In this document: one piece after another, positions 9,592 to 18,162 of the stretch
Layout: each line of letters starts with the position of its first letter
How positions within the stretch are numbered: position 1 is the stretch's first letter
Source of the DNA: Chryseobacterium viscerum
GTDB taxonomy: Bacteria > Bacteroidota > Bacteroidia > Flavobacteriales > Weeksellaceae
Length of the DNA: 64,000 bases
Assembly (NCBI RefSeq): GCF_002899945.2
Contig: NZ_PPEG02000007.1
Location: 62,001 to 126,000 of the forward strand
Reading direction: 5' to 3'
Notes under the pieces: generated by a model
What the model saw: only the letters and a program-made list of their open reading frames with translations
What the model was told of the DNA's origin: nothing
Database searches by the model: none
Translations under genes and position numbers: made by a program

Positions 9592-9621
9592 CAAAAAAAC
9601 ATTCCAAAAGCTGGAATGTTT
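9592..9621 (-). terminator. Rho-independent terminator after the carboxylesterase gene
   Basis: AACATTCCA and TGGAATGTT pair around a 4-6 nt loop, followed on the minus strand by a T run. It sits between the esterase stop (9679) and the PDZ-protease start (9558). Confidence 0.75.
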
Positions 9622-9678
9622 ATACAAACTACAATGAAGTAGTATTATTTGTTGAATTTATTTTAAATTGGAGTCTGC

Positions 9679-10317
9679 TTATTTGGAGAAAAATTCCATC
9701 AGATCCATATAATTCTTTTGATTGACACCATGTCCGCTCATATATTCTCTGAAAGTAAAATAACAGCTAAGGTCATAAAGAAGCTCTGCCGCTTTTCTTC
9801 CCCATTCAAGTGGGATCACAGCATCATCAGTACCATGAGAAATGAAGAAACGAAGTCCTTCCAGTTTCTTTTTATCTTTTACAATACCATCCAGAATTTT
9901 ATCTTCAGGATAACTGCTTAGACAGGCAACATAATTGAAAAGTTCAGGATGTTTCAAAGCTAAAGCATAACACAGTATTCCTCCCTGGCTGAAGCCGCAA
10001 AGATGAGCCTTACTTTCCGTTAGTCCATAATGGTTGATGATCTTTAATATACTTTCCAGTGATGCATGCAAAGATTCCTTCGCCTGGGGAACATCAATAA
10101 AGTTTTCTGGATCGTTGAAGTTAATATCATACCAGGAGTATCCTTCAAACTGAGTATCACGCGGAGCTCTGAAACTTACAATGATCCAGTCATTAGGAAG
10201 AGTTTCCCTGAAACTGAAAAGATCCTGCTCATTACTGCCATAGCCATGAAGCATAAAAAGAATAGGGGTGCTGGGTGTAATCGTTTCCGGTTCTCTTACT
10301 AGATAATCTAAATTCAT
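9679..10317 (-). CDS. Phospholipase/carboxylesterase family alpha/beta hydrolase (YpfH-like)
   Basis: This 212-residue protein is the usual size of the family. The oxyanion segment LHGYGSNEQD is at 23-32, the nucleophile elbow GFSQGG has Ser110, HGTDDAVIP supplies Asp164/165, and SGHGV supplies His196. There is no signal peptide, so it is cytoplasmic. The family hydrolyses short acyl esters or acyl-protein thioesters. The ATG is only 4 nt after a TATATTTG -7 box, so the mRNA may be leaderless. The gene is followed by its own terminator and is probably monocistronic. Confidence 0.88.
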   Translation of the reverse strand: MNLDYLVREPETITPSTPILFMLHGYGSNEQDLFSFRETLPNDWIIVSFRAPRDTQFEGYSWYDINFNDPENFIDVPQAKESLHASLESILKIINHYGLTESKAHLCGFSQGGILCYALALKHPELFNYVACLSSYPEDKILDGIVKDKKKLEGLRFFISHGTDDAVIPLEWGRKAAELLYDLSCYFTFREYMSGHGVNQKNYMDLMEFFSK

Positions 10318-10321
10318 GCAG

Positions 10322-10329
10322 CAAATATA
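10322..10329 (-). promoter_or_regulatory. -7 promoter element abutting the esterase start codon
   Basis: TATATTTG on the minus strand matches TAnnTTTG exactly and ends 4 nt before the ATG at 10317, so transcription should begin at or next to the start codon. Confidence 0.6.
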
Positions 10330-10422
10330 CTTAAATTACCTTCAAAATTTTAACTTTTATTATTCATACAACGAACTTCATCAGTATAATGCTGTATGTT
10401 TAAGGATTGATTCTTTGAAGTG

Positions 10423-10430
10423 TATTTTTG
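10423..10430 (+). promoter_or_regulatory. Candidate -7 element of the small lipoprotein gene
   Basis: TATTTTTG is an exact TAnnTTTG box about 130 nt before the ATG at 10563. It implies a long, very AT-rich leader with a TTTGGAG purine stretch just before the start. The -33 element is not convincing. Confidence 0.4.
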
Positions 10431-10562
10431 AATTTTGTGAGTGCTTTTCCTTTTTATTGATTTGATATTATTTGCAATTTTTTGTTGGAAAATTTTCATA
10501 AAAGTTATTTTTATATTAATAAAAAACTTATATTTGAAACATTAAAAAATCTATTTGGAGAA

Positions 10563-10994
10563 ATGAAGCAATTTTACAATTCAAAAAGTTTACTTAGACT
10601 TTCTTTTTTATTCGTTTTATTATTTTCTGTAATTACCGTTGTGAATTCTTGTAAAAAGGACGACGACGAGGAATTTAAGGATCATGTGGTTCAATTCGAA
10701 GTGAAGACAACTGCCGGAGGAAATATTATAAGTGTTGTAACACAGGTTGGTACAGCGCAAAATACTATATACAATACTCCGCTATCACCTGTAACTTCGC
10801 CTTGGACAAGTGGAGAATTCTTTGTGAATTCCAGCCAGGCACAGCTGAATCTTGATGCCAACGCGTCACTGCCGGATGATAACTCCGAATTGACTATCAA
10901 TCTTTACATAGATGGAGAAGTAGCAAGAACTGTGAAGAAAAAAGGTAAAGGAGTACAGGTTGCTTCTATCGATTACAGTTTCTTAGAACCATAA
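10563..10994 (+). CDS. Small lipoprotein, unknown function
   Basis: I chose the ATG at 10563 because it is preceded by a Shine-Dalgarno-like TTTGGAG and gives a proper lipoprotein signal: MKQFYNSKSLLRLSFLF, then lipobox VNSC, then KKDDDEE. An upstream in-frame ATG-equivalent would place 27 AT-rich codons before the signal. The mature part (about 115 residues) looks like a single beta-rich domain with no motif I recognise. It is monocistronic with a strong terminator just after the stop. Confidence 0.75.
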   Translation: MKQFYNSKSLLRLSFLFVLLFSVITVVNSCKKDDDEEFKDHVVQFEVKTTAGGNIISVVTQVGTAQNTIYNTPLSPVTSPWTSGEFFVNSSQAQLNLDANASLPDDNSELTINLYIDGEVARTVKKKGKGVQVASIDYSFLEP

Positions 10995-11014
10995 ATTATT
11001 TTAATATTTATATA

Positions 11015-11045
11015 TAAAAACCGCTCTTGAAGCGGTTTTTTTTAT
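11015..11045 (+). terminator. Rho-independent terminator after the small lipoprotein gene
   Basis: AAACCGCT and AGCGGTTT pair around CTTGA and are followed by nine Ts. Confidence 0.9.
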
Positions 11046-11204
11046 TTTTCAATCGATATCTGCATAACACAGTTGATCAATTTTTTCAAATTTTTACAGT
11101 GGTTATTACAGTCGGAAAATTTAAAAACAGTTCTTCAGCAATTGAAGCTTTCTCAAATAAACCTTGAAGTTCTCTTCCTAGCCCAGTTGTATTGGGATAA
11201 AATG

Positions 11205-11233
11205 AAAAAAGACTGCACGAGACAGTCTTTTTA
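11205..11233 (-). terminator. Rho-independent terminator of tyrS
   Basis: AAAAGACTG and CAGTCTTTT arms flank a short loop, with a T run on the minus strand just past the tyrS stop. Confidence 0.85.
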
Positions 11234-11255
11234 TAATGATAAAATATTTTTAAAC

Positions 11256-12551
11256 TTATTGAACCTTTACAATAAAGTAGCTTTTCTTACCTTTTTGCAG
11301 CAATAAAAACTTACCGTCGATAAGATCCGTTTCATTGGCTGTAAAAGTATCATTTACTTTTTGTTTGTTCACAGAGATTGAATTTCCTTTGATTTCTCTT
11401 TGTGCTTCGCTCTTAGATTTTAAGAACCCTGATTTTTCAGAAAGAAGATCAACAATATTTACTGCTAAAACATCCGTTCTTACAATTTCTTTTTGGGGAA
11501 CTCCGTCAAAAACTTCAAGGAAAGTTTCCTCATCAAGGCTTACAAGATCTTCTGCTGTAGAACGTCCGAAAAGAATTTCAGAAGCTTTCAGTGCTTTTTC
11601 ATATTCTTCTTTTCCGTGTACCCAAACTGTTACCTCTTCTGCAAGCTTCTTTTGTAGTTTTCTTTCGTGTGGCGCTGTTTTGTGCTCTGCAATCAATGCT
11701 TCAATTTCTTCTTTCCCTAAGAAAGTGTAGAACTTGATGAATCTTTCAGCATCATCATCAGTAGCATTCAGCCAGAACTGGTAGAATTTGTAAGGAGATG
11801 TTTTCTTTTTATCCAGCCAGTAGTTTTCCCCGCTTTCAGACTTTCCGAATTTGGAACCGTCAGCTTTTGTGATCAAAGGAACCGTTAATGCAAAAGCTTC
11901 ACCCTGAGCTTTTCTACGGATCAATTCTGTTCCTGTAGTGATATTTCCCCACTGGTCAGAACCTCCCATCTGTAGCTTTACATTGTTATTTTGGTATAAG
12001 TGAAGAAAATCATATCCCTGAATTAACTGATAGGTAAATTCTGTAAAACTCATTCCGTCAACACCTGCGTCTCCGGAAAGTCTCTTCTTTACAGAATCTT
12101 TAGCCATCATATAATTGACAGTGATATTCTTCCCGACATTCTTCGCAAAATCAAGGAAAGAAATGTTCTTCATCCAGTCATAGTTGTTCACCAACTCAGC
12201 TTTGTTAGGCTCATTTCCATCAAAATTTAAGAATTTTGAAAGCTGGTTCTTTAAACAATCAACATAGTGTAGAAGAGTTTCCTCATCCAGAAGATTTCTT
12301 TCAGACGATTTCCCGGATGGATCTCCGATCATTCCTGTAGCACCTCCTACTAAAGCAATCGGTTTGTGCCCGTGCTGTTGGAAGTGAGCTAGAATCTTAA
12401 TCTGGATAAGACTTCCGATATGTAAAGAATCGGCAGTAGGATCAAAACCAATATATGCAGTAGTTACCTCTTTATTCAGTTGTTCATCGGTTCCTGGCAT
12501 CATATCGGCAAACAGACCACGCCATTTAAGTTCTTCTATAAAGGAATTCAT
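11256..12551 (-). CDS. tyrS: Tyrosine-tRNA ligase
   Basis: This 431-residue class I synthetase charges tRNA-Tyr with tyrosine in the cytoplasm. The HIGH-type motif is HIGS at 44-47. The tyrosine-binding region contains TYQLIQGYDF and the QMGGSDQWGN block near 194-203. The KMSKS loop is KFGKS at 234-238. An S4 RNA-binding domain occupies about 365-430. Length and motif order match bacterial TyrRS of the TyrS (not TyrZ) type. It is monocistronic, with an exact -7 box and a terminator. Confidence 0.97.
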   Translation of the reverse strand: MNSFIEELKWRGLFADMMPGTDEQLNKEVTTAYIGFDPTADSLHIGSLIQIKILAHFQQHGHKPIALVGGATGMIGDPSGKSSERNLLDEETLLHYVDCLKNQLSKFLNFDGNEPNKAELVNNYDWMKNISFLDFAKNVGKNITVNYMMAKDSVKKRLSGDAGVDGMSFTEFTYQLIQGYDFLHLYQNNNVKLQMGGSDQWGNITTGTELIRRKAQGEAFALTVPLITKADGSKFGKSESGENYWLDKKKTSPYKFYQFWLNATDDDAERFIKFYTFLGKEEIEALIAEHKTAPHERKLQKKLAEEVTVWVHGKEEYEKALKASEILFGRSTAEDLVSLDEETFLEVFDGVPQKEIVRTDVLAVNIVDLLSEKSGFLKSKSEAQREIKGNSISVNKQKVNDTFTANETDLIDGKFLLLQKGKKSYFIVKVQ

Positions 12552-12579
12552 TGATTTTTAACTTTAAAATTTTAAGTTG

Positions 12580-12587
12580 CAAAGATA
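12580..12587 (-). promoter_or_regulatory. -7 promoter element of tyrS
   Basis: TATCTTTG on the minus strand, an exact TAnnTTTG match, lies 28 nt before the tyrS ATG. That gives a short leader with no room for a T-box riboswitch. Confidence 0.7.
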
Positions 12588-12736
12588 GTAAATTCAGAAA
12601 GATTAAGGGTAAAAAAGCGAAAGGACGATAGGGCAGGAATGTAAAATAAGAATATCCTAAAAACTTTCCAGCCGGTCACTTTGAAAATAGAATGGCGGAA
12701 CCTTTTTATCCCTTTGCTTTTTCACCCCAAATAATC

Positions 12737-12744
12737 TATATTTG
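12737..12744 (+). promoter_or_regulatory. -7 promoter element abutting the sigma-factor start codon
   Basis: TATATTTG ends 6 nt before the ATG at 12751, so a leaderless or near-leaderless mRNA is expected. Confidence 0.6.
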
Positions 12745-12750
12745 TTATTA

Positions 12751-13311
12751 ATGAACGACGAACAGCTATTCCTGCTCATACAGAAGGCCAAGGATAAAGA
12801 CCAGAAGGCCCAGACTAAACTCATTAATGTTTTTTGGGTGGACGTTTTCTCTTTTGTGATGAAAAAGGTGAGAGATGAAAATGATGCCGATGAAATCACC
12901 GTGAATGTTTTTTCAAAAGTATTGTCGAAGCTGGATATGTTCGATCCTCATTTTCAGTTTAAAACCTGGGTACTTACCATTGCCCAGAATACAGTAATCG
13001 ATTTCTGGAGAAAGAAGAACCGCGACAATGAAGATGCCGTTGAAAACTTAGATGAGGTTAAAAATCAATATGCAAAATCTCCTGAAGAACTTCTGATTTC
13101 TCAAGAAGAACAAAAGAAAATCATCAAAACCATAGAATCCCTGGATGCCAATTATCAGGACATCATCAAATTGAGATTTTTTGAAGAAAAAAGCATCAAA
13201 GAAATTGCTGAAGAGTTGGGAATCTCCGTTGCCAATACCAAAGTACGGGTAATGCGTGCAAAAAAAGTCTTAGCCGAACTCTTGAAGAATAACGAGTTTG
13301 ATGATAATTAA
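12751..13311 (+). CDS. RNA polymerase sigma factor, sigma-70 (ECF-like) family
   Basis: The ATG at 12751 is preferred over the in-frame TTG at 12742, which lies inside the -7 box. The 186-residue protein has sigma region 2 (about 25-95) with FQFKTWVLTIAQNTVIDFWRK, the core/-10 recognition helices. After an acidic linker comes region 4 (about 125-180) with IKLRFFEEKSIKEIAEELGIS, a helix-turn-helix. No anti-sigma gene follows; the next gene is on the other strand. It may therefore be controlled by expression level or by a distant partner. Confidence 0.92.
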   Translation: MNDEQLFLLIQKAKDKDQKAQTKLINVFWVDVFSFVMKKVRDENDADEITVNVFSKVLSKLDMFDPHFQFKTWVLTIAQNTVIDFWRKKNRDNEDAVENLDEVKNQYAKSPEELLISQEEQKKIIKTIESLDANYQDIIKLRFFEEKSIKEIAEELGISVANTKVRVMRAKKVLAELLKNNEFDDN

Positions 13312-13332
13312 ACGCCAGATAAATCAATGGTA

Positions 13333-13400
13333 TTCAATAGAAATGGGCTTTAGCCCGTTTACTGAAAATTCAAATTCAAAATTGGCTTCAGCCAAAACTT
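13333..13400 (+). repeat. Paired-hairpin intergenic repeat, copy 1
   Basis: This element of about 68 bp has two small hairpins: GGGC-TTTA-GCCC near the left end and TTGGC-TTCA-GCCAA at the right end, separated by an AT-rich spacer. A second copy with the same left and right ends and near-identical spacing lies at 54204-54272, and a left-half relative at 15232-15260. Confidence 0.8.
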
Positions 13401-13418
13401 AAATTTCAAAGGCATTAA

Positions 13419-14051
13419 TTAGTAATAAACCTCCTCCTTTGTTTTTGGAAGTATGATTTTTCGTTGCTTCTCCTGATTCCTGTTTTGAAGATTGATCTTT
13501 AATCCTTTCTGAATATAAGTTTCCTTTAAAGATTTTCCATACTCAGCTGTATTTTCTACTTCTTTTGTATAGTTCAGTTGTCCTGTAGAAAGATTAAAGT
13601 CTATATCTTTCCAGTAATCTCCGGGTCTTCCAGAAGAGGTGGAAGTTCCTATTAATTCAAAATGTCCGTTCTGAAATCTATACTTATCTGTAACATCCCA
13701 TTTCCAGCTGCTTCCTCCGGCTTGGATAATGGTGAGGATCCCTTTTTCAATTCCAGTGCTTTGATAAGGATCACCCATCATACCTCCAGCACTGCTTTCC
13801 ATAACTGCGTTTCTTGATTTTTCCAGGATAATCCATTTTCCGTTCACTTTTTTCAAAATTTGAATTTCACGGATTTTTCCCAGTTCACCCTCATCTTTTG
13901 TCGTGTATATCATTACTTTTTCAGGAATTTTATCCCCATCAAGATCTCCATCTAGCGTTTCGAGGATAGTAGAACCTGCTGGCTGAAATTGTTTTTGAGC
14001 CAGGCAGAATATTCCAGATGCTCCCAATAAAAGGCAGAATGTTTTTCTCAT
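13419..14051 (-). CDS. Secreted protein with FG-GAP-like Asp loop, unknown function
   Basis: This 210-residue protein has a signal peptide (about 1-18, ending FCLAQ). An Asp-rich turn, DGDLDGDKIPEK, resembles a calcium-binding FG-GAP/dockerin-like loop near residues 33-44. Beta-rich sequence follows and the tail is basic. It somewhat resembles the XAC2610-like proteins (compare the gene ending at 6485) but I cannot assign a family. It lies alone between the sigma factor and lipA. Confidence 0.6.
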   Translation of the reverse strand: MRKTFCLLLGASGIFCLAQKQFQPAGSTILETLDGDLDGDKIPEKVMIYTTKDEGELGKIREIQILKKVNGKWIILEKSRNAVMESSAGGMMGDPYQSTGIEKGILTIIQAGGSSWKWDVTDKYRFQNGHFELIGTSTSSGRPGDYWKDIDFNLSTGQLNYTKEVENTAEYGKSLKETYIQKGLKINLQNRNQEKQRKIILPKTKEEVYY

Positions 14052-14118
14052 AATGATATTTTGAAGATCTAAATATACAAATGAAATTTTGAATTATTAG
14101 TTTCATCAATATTTCCGG

Positions 14119-14151
14119 TTGATGGTTTCCATTAAAAAATCCTTAACTTTG
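14119..14151 (+). promoter_or_regulatory. lipA promoter
   Basis: A TTG at 14119-14121 and TAACTTTG at 14144-14151 are separated by 22 nt, a good Bacteroidota -33/-7 pair. The ATG follows 16 nt later. Confidence 0.7.
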
Positions 14152-14167
14152 AACTTCAATTTTAGAA

Positions 14168-15034
14168 ATGGAAAATTTAGTTCAAGACACTACCGTTCAA
14201 AAACCAAAATGGATCCGTGTAAAACTTCCTACCGGAAAGAATTACAGAGAGCTGAGAACTTTGGTTGATAAATATAAATTAAATACCATTTGCCAAAGCG
14301 GAAGCTGCCCAAACATGGGAGAATGCTGGGGTGAAGGTACAGCCACTTTCATGATTTTAGGAAATATCTGTACAAGAAGTTGTGGATTCTGTGGCGTAAA
14401 AACAGGAAAACCGCTGGATGTAAACTGGGATGAACCTGAAAAAGTAGCAAGATCAATCAAATTAATGAAGATCAAACATGCCGTTCTTACTTCTGTAGAC
14501 CGTGATGATCTGAAAGATATGGGATCTATTCTTTGGGGAGAAACAGTAAATGCTGTAAGAAGAATTTCTCCGGGAACAACCATGGAAACTCTGATTCCGG
14601 ATTTCCAGGGACTTACAAAACATCTAGACAGATTAGTAGACGTAGCTCCGGAAGTGATTTCTCATAACATGGAAACCGTAAAACGTTTGACAAGAGAAGT
14701 AAGAATCCAGGCTAAATATGAAAGAAGTCTTGAAGTTTTGAGATATCTGAAAGAAGCAGGACAGAGAAGAACAAAAACTGGAGTAATGCTGGGATTGGGT
14801 GAAACCAAAGATGAAGTTTTCCAAACCATCGAAGATATCAGAAACGCTAACGTAGATGTTATTACTATGGGACAATACTTACAGCCGACTAAAAAACATC
14901 TTCCTGTAAAAAAATTCATCACGCCAGAAGAGTTTGATGAGTTTGGAGATTTCGCAAGAAGTTTAGGGTTCAGACACGTTGAAAGTTCACCTCTTGTAAG
15001 AAGTTCTTACCACGCAGAAAAACATATTCATTAA
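14168..15034 (+). CDS. lipA: Lipoyl synthase
   Basis: This 288-residue radical-SAM enzyme inserts two sulfurs into protein-bound octanoyl groups to form lipoyl cofactors of 2-oxoacid dehydrogenases and the glycine cleavage system. Two iron-sulfur sets are visible: the auxiliary cluster cysteines C42, C47 and C53 (CQSGSCPNMGEC) and the radical-SAM CxxxCxxC at C68, C72 and C75. The C-terminal RSSYHAEK contains the conserved Arg-Ser-Ser that also ligates the auxiliary cluster. It has its own promoter and a strong terminator. No lipB is adjacent. Confidence 0.97.
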   Translation: MENLVQDTTVQKPKWIRVKLPTGKNYRELRTLVDKYKLNTICQSGSCPNMGECWGEGTATFMILGNICTRSCGFCGVKTGKPLDVNWDEPEKVARSIKLMKIKHAVLTSVDRDDLKDMGSILWGETVNAVRRISPGTTMETLIPDFQGLTKHLDRLVDVAPEVISHNMETVKRLTREVRIQAKYERSLEVLRYLKEAGQRRTKTGVMLGLGETKDEVFQTIEDIRNANVDVITMGQYLQPTKKHLPVKKFITPEEFDEFGDFARSLGFRHVESSPLVRSSYHAEKHIH

Positions 15035-15039
15035 AATAC

Positions 15040-15073
15040 AGACCGTTCAGAAATGAACGGTTTTTTGTTTTTT
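15040..15073 (+). terminator. Rho-independent terminator of lipA
   Basis: ACCGTTCA and TGAACGGT pair around GAAA, followed by a T-rich tract. The tract runs directly into a degenerate GGTAGCAGG-type repeat. Confidence 0.9.
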
Positions 15074-15148
15074 TAGGGATTAGGTAGCAGGTTGCAGGGA
15101 TTAGGTGTTAGGAATGAAGACCTCCAGTTGTCATGAATGCCGGCTATC

Positions 15149-15203
15149 ATTCCCCTCTTTTGGAGGGGTGGCAAAAATTCAAAGAATTTTTGACGGGGTG
15201 GTT
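15149..15203 (+). repeat. 55-bp two-hairpin dispersed repeat, copy 1
   Basis: The left hairpin is CCCCTC-TTTT-GGAGGGG-like. The right hairpin has arms AAAAATTC and GAATTTTT around AAA, followed by a conserved GACGGGGTGGTT tail. Copies lie at 19636-19690 and 36248-36302. Confidence 0.88.
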
Positions 15204-15231
15204 ATAAAGTATTACAAGATACATTACACAT

Positions 15232-15260
15232 CAATAGAAGTGGACTTCAGTCCGCTTATT
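15232..15260 (+). repeat. Half-copy of the paired-hairpin repeat
   Basis: CAATAGAAGTGGAC-TTCA-GTCCGCTTATT matches the left half of the elements at 13333 and 54204. The stem bases differ on both arms together (GGAC/GTCC against GGGC/GCCC), so pairing is preserved. Confidence 0.6.
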
Positions 15261-15308
15261 ATATAATTAAATAAGCGCTGCATATTTTGTACACACTACA
15301 AATTGATC

Positions 15309-16208
15309 CTATTTATTGCAAGCCGTTTCCTTAGTAATTACCCCAATCCGTCCATTGACTTCAATAGGTCTGAAATGTTTTTTCTTGAATTCGGAAGGAG
15401 TTTCTCCCGTATGCTGTTTGAATAATTTATTAAAATAAGAAAGGCTCTCAAAACCCACCTGAAAACAAACCTCTGTCACAGAATAATCTTTCAGCAGGAA
15501 TATTTTAGCCTGATTGATCCTGTAATTATTTACAAAATCGGTGAAGGTCATATTGGTCTGCTTTTTAAAATAACGGCAGAAAGCAGGAGTACTCAGACTC
15601 ACAACTTTTGCCACTTCATTCACATTAGGCTTTTGGTCATAGTTTTGGTGAATATAGTCGTAGATGGTTCCCATTCTGATTTTATCATTCAAAAACCATT
15701 TAATCCGGGTATCTTCTTTATTGAGTTCTTTTACTTCGGTTGAATCGGCGAGGATCTGTAGAATATCAATCAGTCCCATTAAAGATTCAAAGGAGTTTTT
15801 GTCTTTAATCACCTGAAGTTTTTCAACCACTGTATTTTTGGTTTCTCCTGAAAATGACAATCCAAGATAGGAACGTTCCAAAAGAGCTTTAATATTCTCA
15901 AATTCCGGAACAGGAAGAATAATATCCTGGAGAAAATTTTCCCGCATCTGCAGCACCAGCTGTTTACATTCGGTCTGAATACCATAATCAAAATTAAGAT
16001 GAGGTACATTAGACCCAATCAATAAAAGATCACTGTCTGTAAAGCCGGAAATGTTTTTCCCAACGTGCCGGATTCCATTCACTGCTTCTACATATACCAG
16101 CTCAATTTCCGGATGATAATGCCAGAAAAAACAGTTTTTCAATGAAGGAGCAAATAGCTTGAATGATTTCCCCTTTTCAAATTCAATAATTTCTTTCTGG
16201 ATTTTCAT
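15309..16208 (-). CDS. AraC-family transcriptional regulator with N-terminal cupin domain
   Basis: This 299-residue protein has a cupin-like sensing domain at about 20-110, with HYHPEIELVYVEAVNG and GSNVPHLNF blocks. An AraC double HTH occupies about 190-285, with VAKVVSLSTPAFCRYFKKQT and the signature VCFQVGFESLSYFNKLFKQHTGETPSEF. It is transcribed divergently from an MFS exporter across a 181-nt gap, a common arrangement for a regulator controlling its neighbour in response to the exported compound. The ligand is unknown. Confidence 0.92.
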   Translation of the reverse strand: MKIQKEIIEFEKGKSFKLFAPSLKNCFFWHYHPEIELVYVEAVNGIRHVGKNISGFTDSDLLLIGSNVPHLNFDYGIQTECKQLVLQMRENFLQDIILPVPEFENIKALLERSYLGLSFSGETKNTVVEKLQVIKDKNSFESLMGLIDILQILADSTEVKELNKEDTRIKWFLNDKIRMGTIYDYIHQNYDQKPNVNEVAKVVSLSTPAFCRYFKKQTNMTFTDFVNNYRINQAKIFLLKDYSVTEVCFQVGFESLSYFNKLFKQHTGETPSEFKKKHFRPIEVNGRIGVITKETACNK

Positions 16209-16389
16209 TTTGTTCTGATTTGATTGTTTCTGAATATAAAATTAAATAAAAAGGTTAATATGGAGCAAATTTTTATCATTCAAAGAGGTGTGAAATTCAA
16301 ACTTTCTTTCGATTTTTGCACTTTCAATTTGAGATGCTCATACACTCTTATATTGAAAGAAATTAATTCAGAAAAAAGATTTAGATACA

Positions 16390-17592
16390 ATGAAGATTGA
16401 TAAAAGAATAATACCACTAGCCATCGGTGGTTTGGGAATAGGAACTACGGAATTTACCGTAATGGGACTGTTGCCGGATATTGCAAAAACGTTACAGATC
16501 ACGATCCCGCAGGCAGGACATTTAATTTCTGCGTATGCGATGGGAGTAGTTATCGGAGCACCTATCCTGATTGGATACTCTGTAAAATTCCCCCCGAAAA
16601 AAGTTTTGATGGCTTTTATGATCCTTTTTACCCTATTTAACGGCCTTTCTGCTATTGCTCCGGGATACAACAGTATGTTGGCGATAAGATTCCTGTCCGG
16701 GCTTCCTCACGGAGCTTTCTTTGGAGTGGGAACGGTGGTAGCCTCAAGAATGGCGGGAAAAGGAAAAGAAGCATTTTATATATCCATGATGTTTACCGGG
16801 CTTACGGTCGCCAACCTTGCTATGGTTCCTCTGGTCACTTATATTGGCCATACTTTCCACTGGAGGTTCTACTTTGCTATTGTAGCGGTCATCGGTCTCT
16901 TCGCTATTTTATTTTTAAAACTGTGGCTTCCTGCAATGGAATCCAACCAAAATACCCACTTCATGGAAGAATTGAAGTTCCTTAAAAATAAACAGTCGTG
17001 GCTGGTACTTGCTATTACGGCGATCGGGTTTGGAGGACTTTTCACATGGTTGAGCTATATTACCCCTTTAATGACGGTGGTTGCTGGAATTAAAAGCAGC
17101 CAGATGGCATACGTTATGGTTCTTGCCGGAGCCGGAATGGTAGTTGGTAATCTGGTTGGAGGTATTGTTTCAGACAAATTGGGACCTGAAAAAACCTGTG
17201 CTCTGCTGATTTTCCTGATGATGATTTCTTTGGGAGGAGTTTTCTTCCTGGCAGAACATCAGAATATTGCTCTTATACTGACATTTATGTGTGGTGCTTT
17301 ATCCATGTCGATTGCATCACCCATCAACATTATGATGATGAAAGCTGCTCCAAAAAGCGAAATGATGGCCGCCGCTTTTATGCAGGCAGGTTTTAATATT
17401 GCCAACGCTATGGGAGCTTTCCTGGGAGGAATTCCTTTAGAATACGGGTATTCATTCAAATATCCATCATTGGTAGGAGTGGGGATGACCTTTATAGGAG
17501 TGATTGTAAGTGTAAGGTATATCTATCTGTATGGCTCGGGAGCTCAGAAAGAGCAAGAAGTTACTGCAGAATGTGTGTCATGTGACAAATAA
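16390..17592 (+). CDS. MFS transporter, drug:H+ antiporter (AraJ/DHA1-like) family
   Basis: This 400-residue protein has twelve hydrophobic segments. The N-terminal block GIGTTEFTVMGLLPDIA is characteristic of the AraJ/sugar-efflux branch of the major facilitator superfamily, and the helix-4 RFLSGLPHGAFFG segment also fits. It should export a sugar or drug-like compound using the proton gradient. It ends in VSCDK and a bidirectional terminator. The cupin-AraC regulator upstream is its likely controller. Confidence 0.9.
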   Translation: MKIDKRIIPLAIGGLGIGTTEFTVMGLLPDIAKTLQITIPQAGHLISAYAMGVVIGAPILIGYSVKFPPKKVLMAFMILFTLFNGLSAIAPGYNSMLAIRFLSGLPHGAFFGVGTVVASRMAGKGKEAFYISMMFTGLTVANLAMVPLVTYIGHTFHWRFYFAIVAVIGLFAILFLKLWLPAMESNQNTHFMEELKFLKNKQSWLVLAITAIGFGGLFTWLSYITPLMTVVAGIKSSQMAYVMVLAGAGMVVGNLVGGIVSDKLGPEKTCALLIFLMMISLGGVFFLAEHQNIALILTFMCGALSMSIASPINIMMMKAAPKSEMMAAAFMQAGFNIANAMGAFLGGIPLEYGYSFKYPSLVGVGMTFIGVIVSVRYIYLYGSGAQKEQEVTAECVSCDK

Positions 17593-17615
17593 GAAAGTTG
17601 ACATTCTTTAAAATA

Positions 17616-17655
17616 AAAAAAGAGCCTGTTTTCAATGGAAAACAGGTTCTTTTGT
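17616..17655. terminator. Bidirectional terminator between the MFS gene and the SpoIIAA-like gene
   Basis: The arms GAGCCTGTTTTC and GAAAACAGGTTC form a 12-bp stem, with A-rich sequence before and T-rich sequence after, so it can stop both convergent genes. Confidence 0.85.
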
Positions 17656-17667
17656 ATCAAATAAATG

Positions 17668-18048
17668 TTATGCCTCTACTTCATCTCCGTTTTTGCACCA
17701 GTAGAGGGCATTGTATAAGTTTTCTTTCGGGAAAGATTTAAATTCTCCCGGCATCAGAACACTGAAAATACTGGTAAAATTACGTATACCTTCTTTATCC
17801 GTAACAATGGCTGACCGATTCCAATTGGTAAGGTTTTTTAATCCTAACAGCAAATCTTCAAGCCATGCGCCCATGGTAAAATTATCCAGATCGGTATCCA
17901 AATACAATAAATAATTCAGCTCACCAAACTGCTCTACCTTCTCTTTTACGCGCGGAATTACCAGTTTTTCAAAATCCTCTTTCGTTACTTCTCCCGTTGC
18001 ATTGAATGCCGCAACATTCTCCGGGGCTTCTGGAATAATTGTTATCAT
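17668..18048 (-). CDS. SpoIIAA-like (STAS/SEC14-fold) protein
   Basis: This 126-residue protein has a short N-terminal strand (IIPEAPENVAAFNATGEV) followed by KEDFEKLVIPRVKEKVEQFG, LNYLLYLDTD and AIVTDKEGIRNF segments. That order is typical of the SpoIIAA-like domain family of about 120 residues. It is cytoplasmic. The family has a STAS/SEC14-like fold and no firm biochemical role, although lipid or anti-sigma binding has been proposed. It is monocistronic. Confidence 0.8.
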   Translation of the reverse strand: MITIIPEAPENVAAFNATGEVTKEDFEKLVIPRVKEKVEQFGELNYLLYLDTDLDNFTMGAWLEDLLLGLKNLTNWNRSAIVTDKEGIRNFTSIFSVLMPGEFKSFPKENLYNALYWCKNGDEVEA

Positions 18049-18162
18049 AATGAATATTTTTTGGTGGTTTGATTTTAAAAACTAACAATAACTACACCAT
18101 AATTTGATGGGAAATTGTTAAAAAAGGTATAAATATTGTTGTTTTTAGTGTAAAATATTAAT

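Noticed and set aside
11073..11306. 77-residue frame between a terminator and tyrS
   Set aside because: It lies after a strong terminator without a promoter, overlaps the tyrS terminator and runs into the tyrS 3' end. Its composition is not protein-like.
12742..12750. Upstream TTG start for the sigma factor
   Set aside because: The TTG is inside the TATATTTG promoter box and would not be transcribed.
15079..15115. Possible CRISPR-like array in the GGTAGCAGG tract
   Set aside because: Units are short, degenerate and unspaced. There are no regular repeats and spacers, and no cas genes are in the window.
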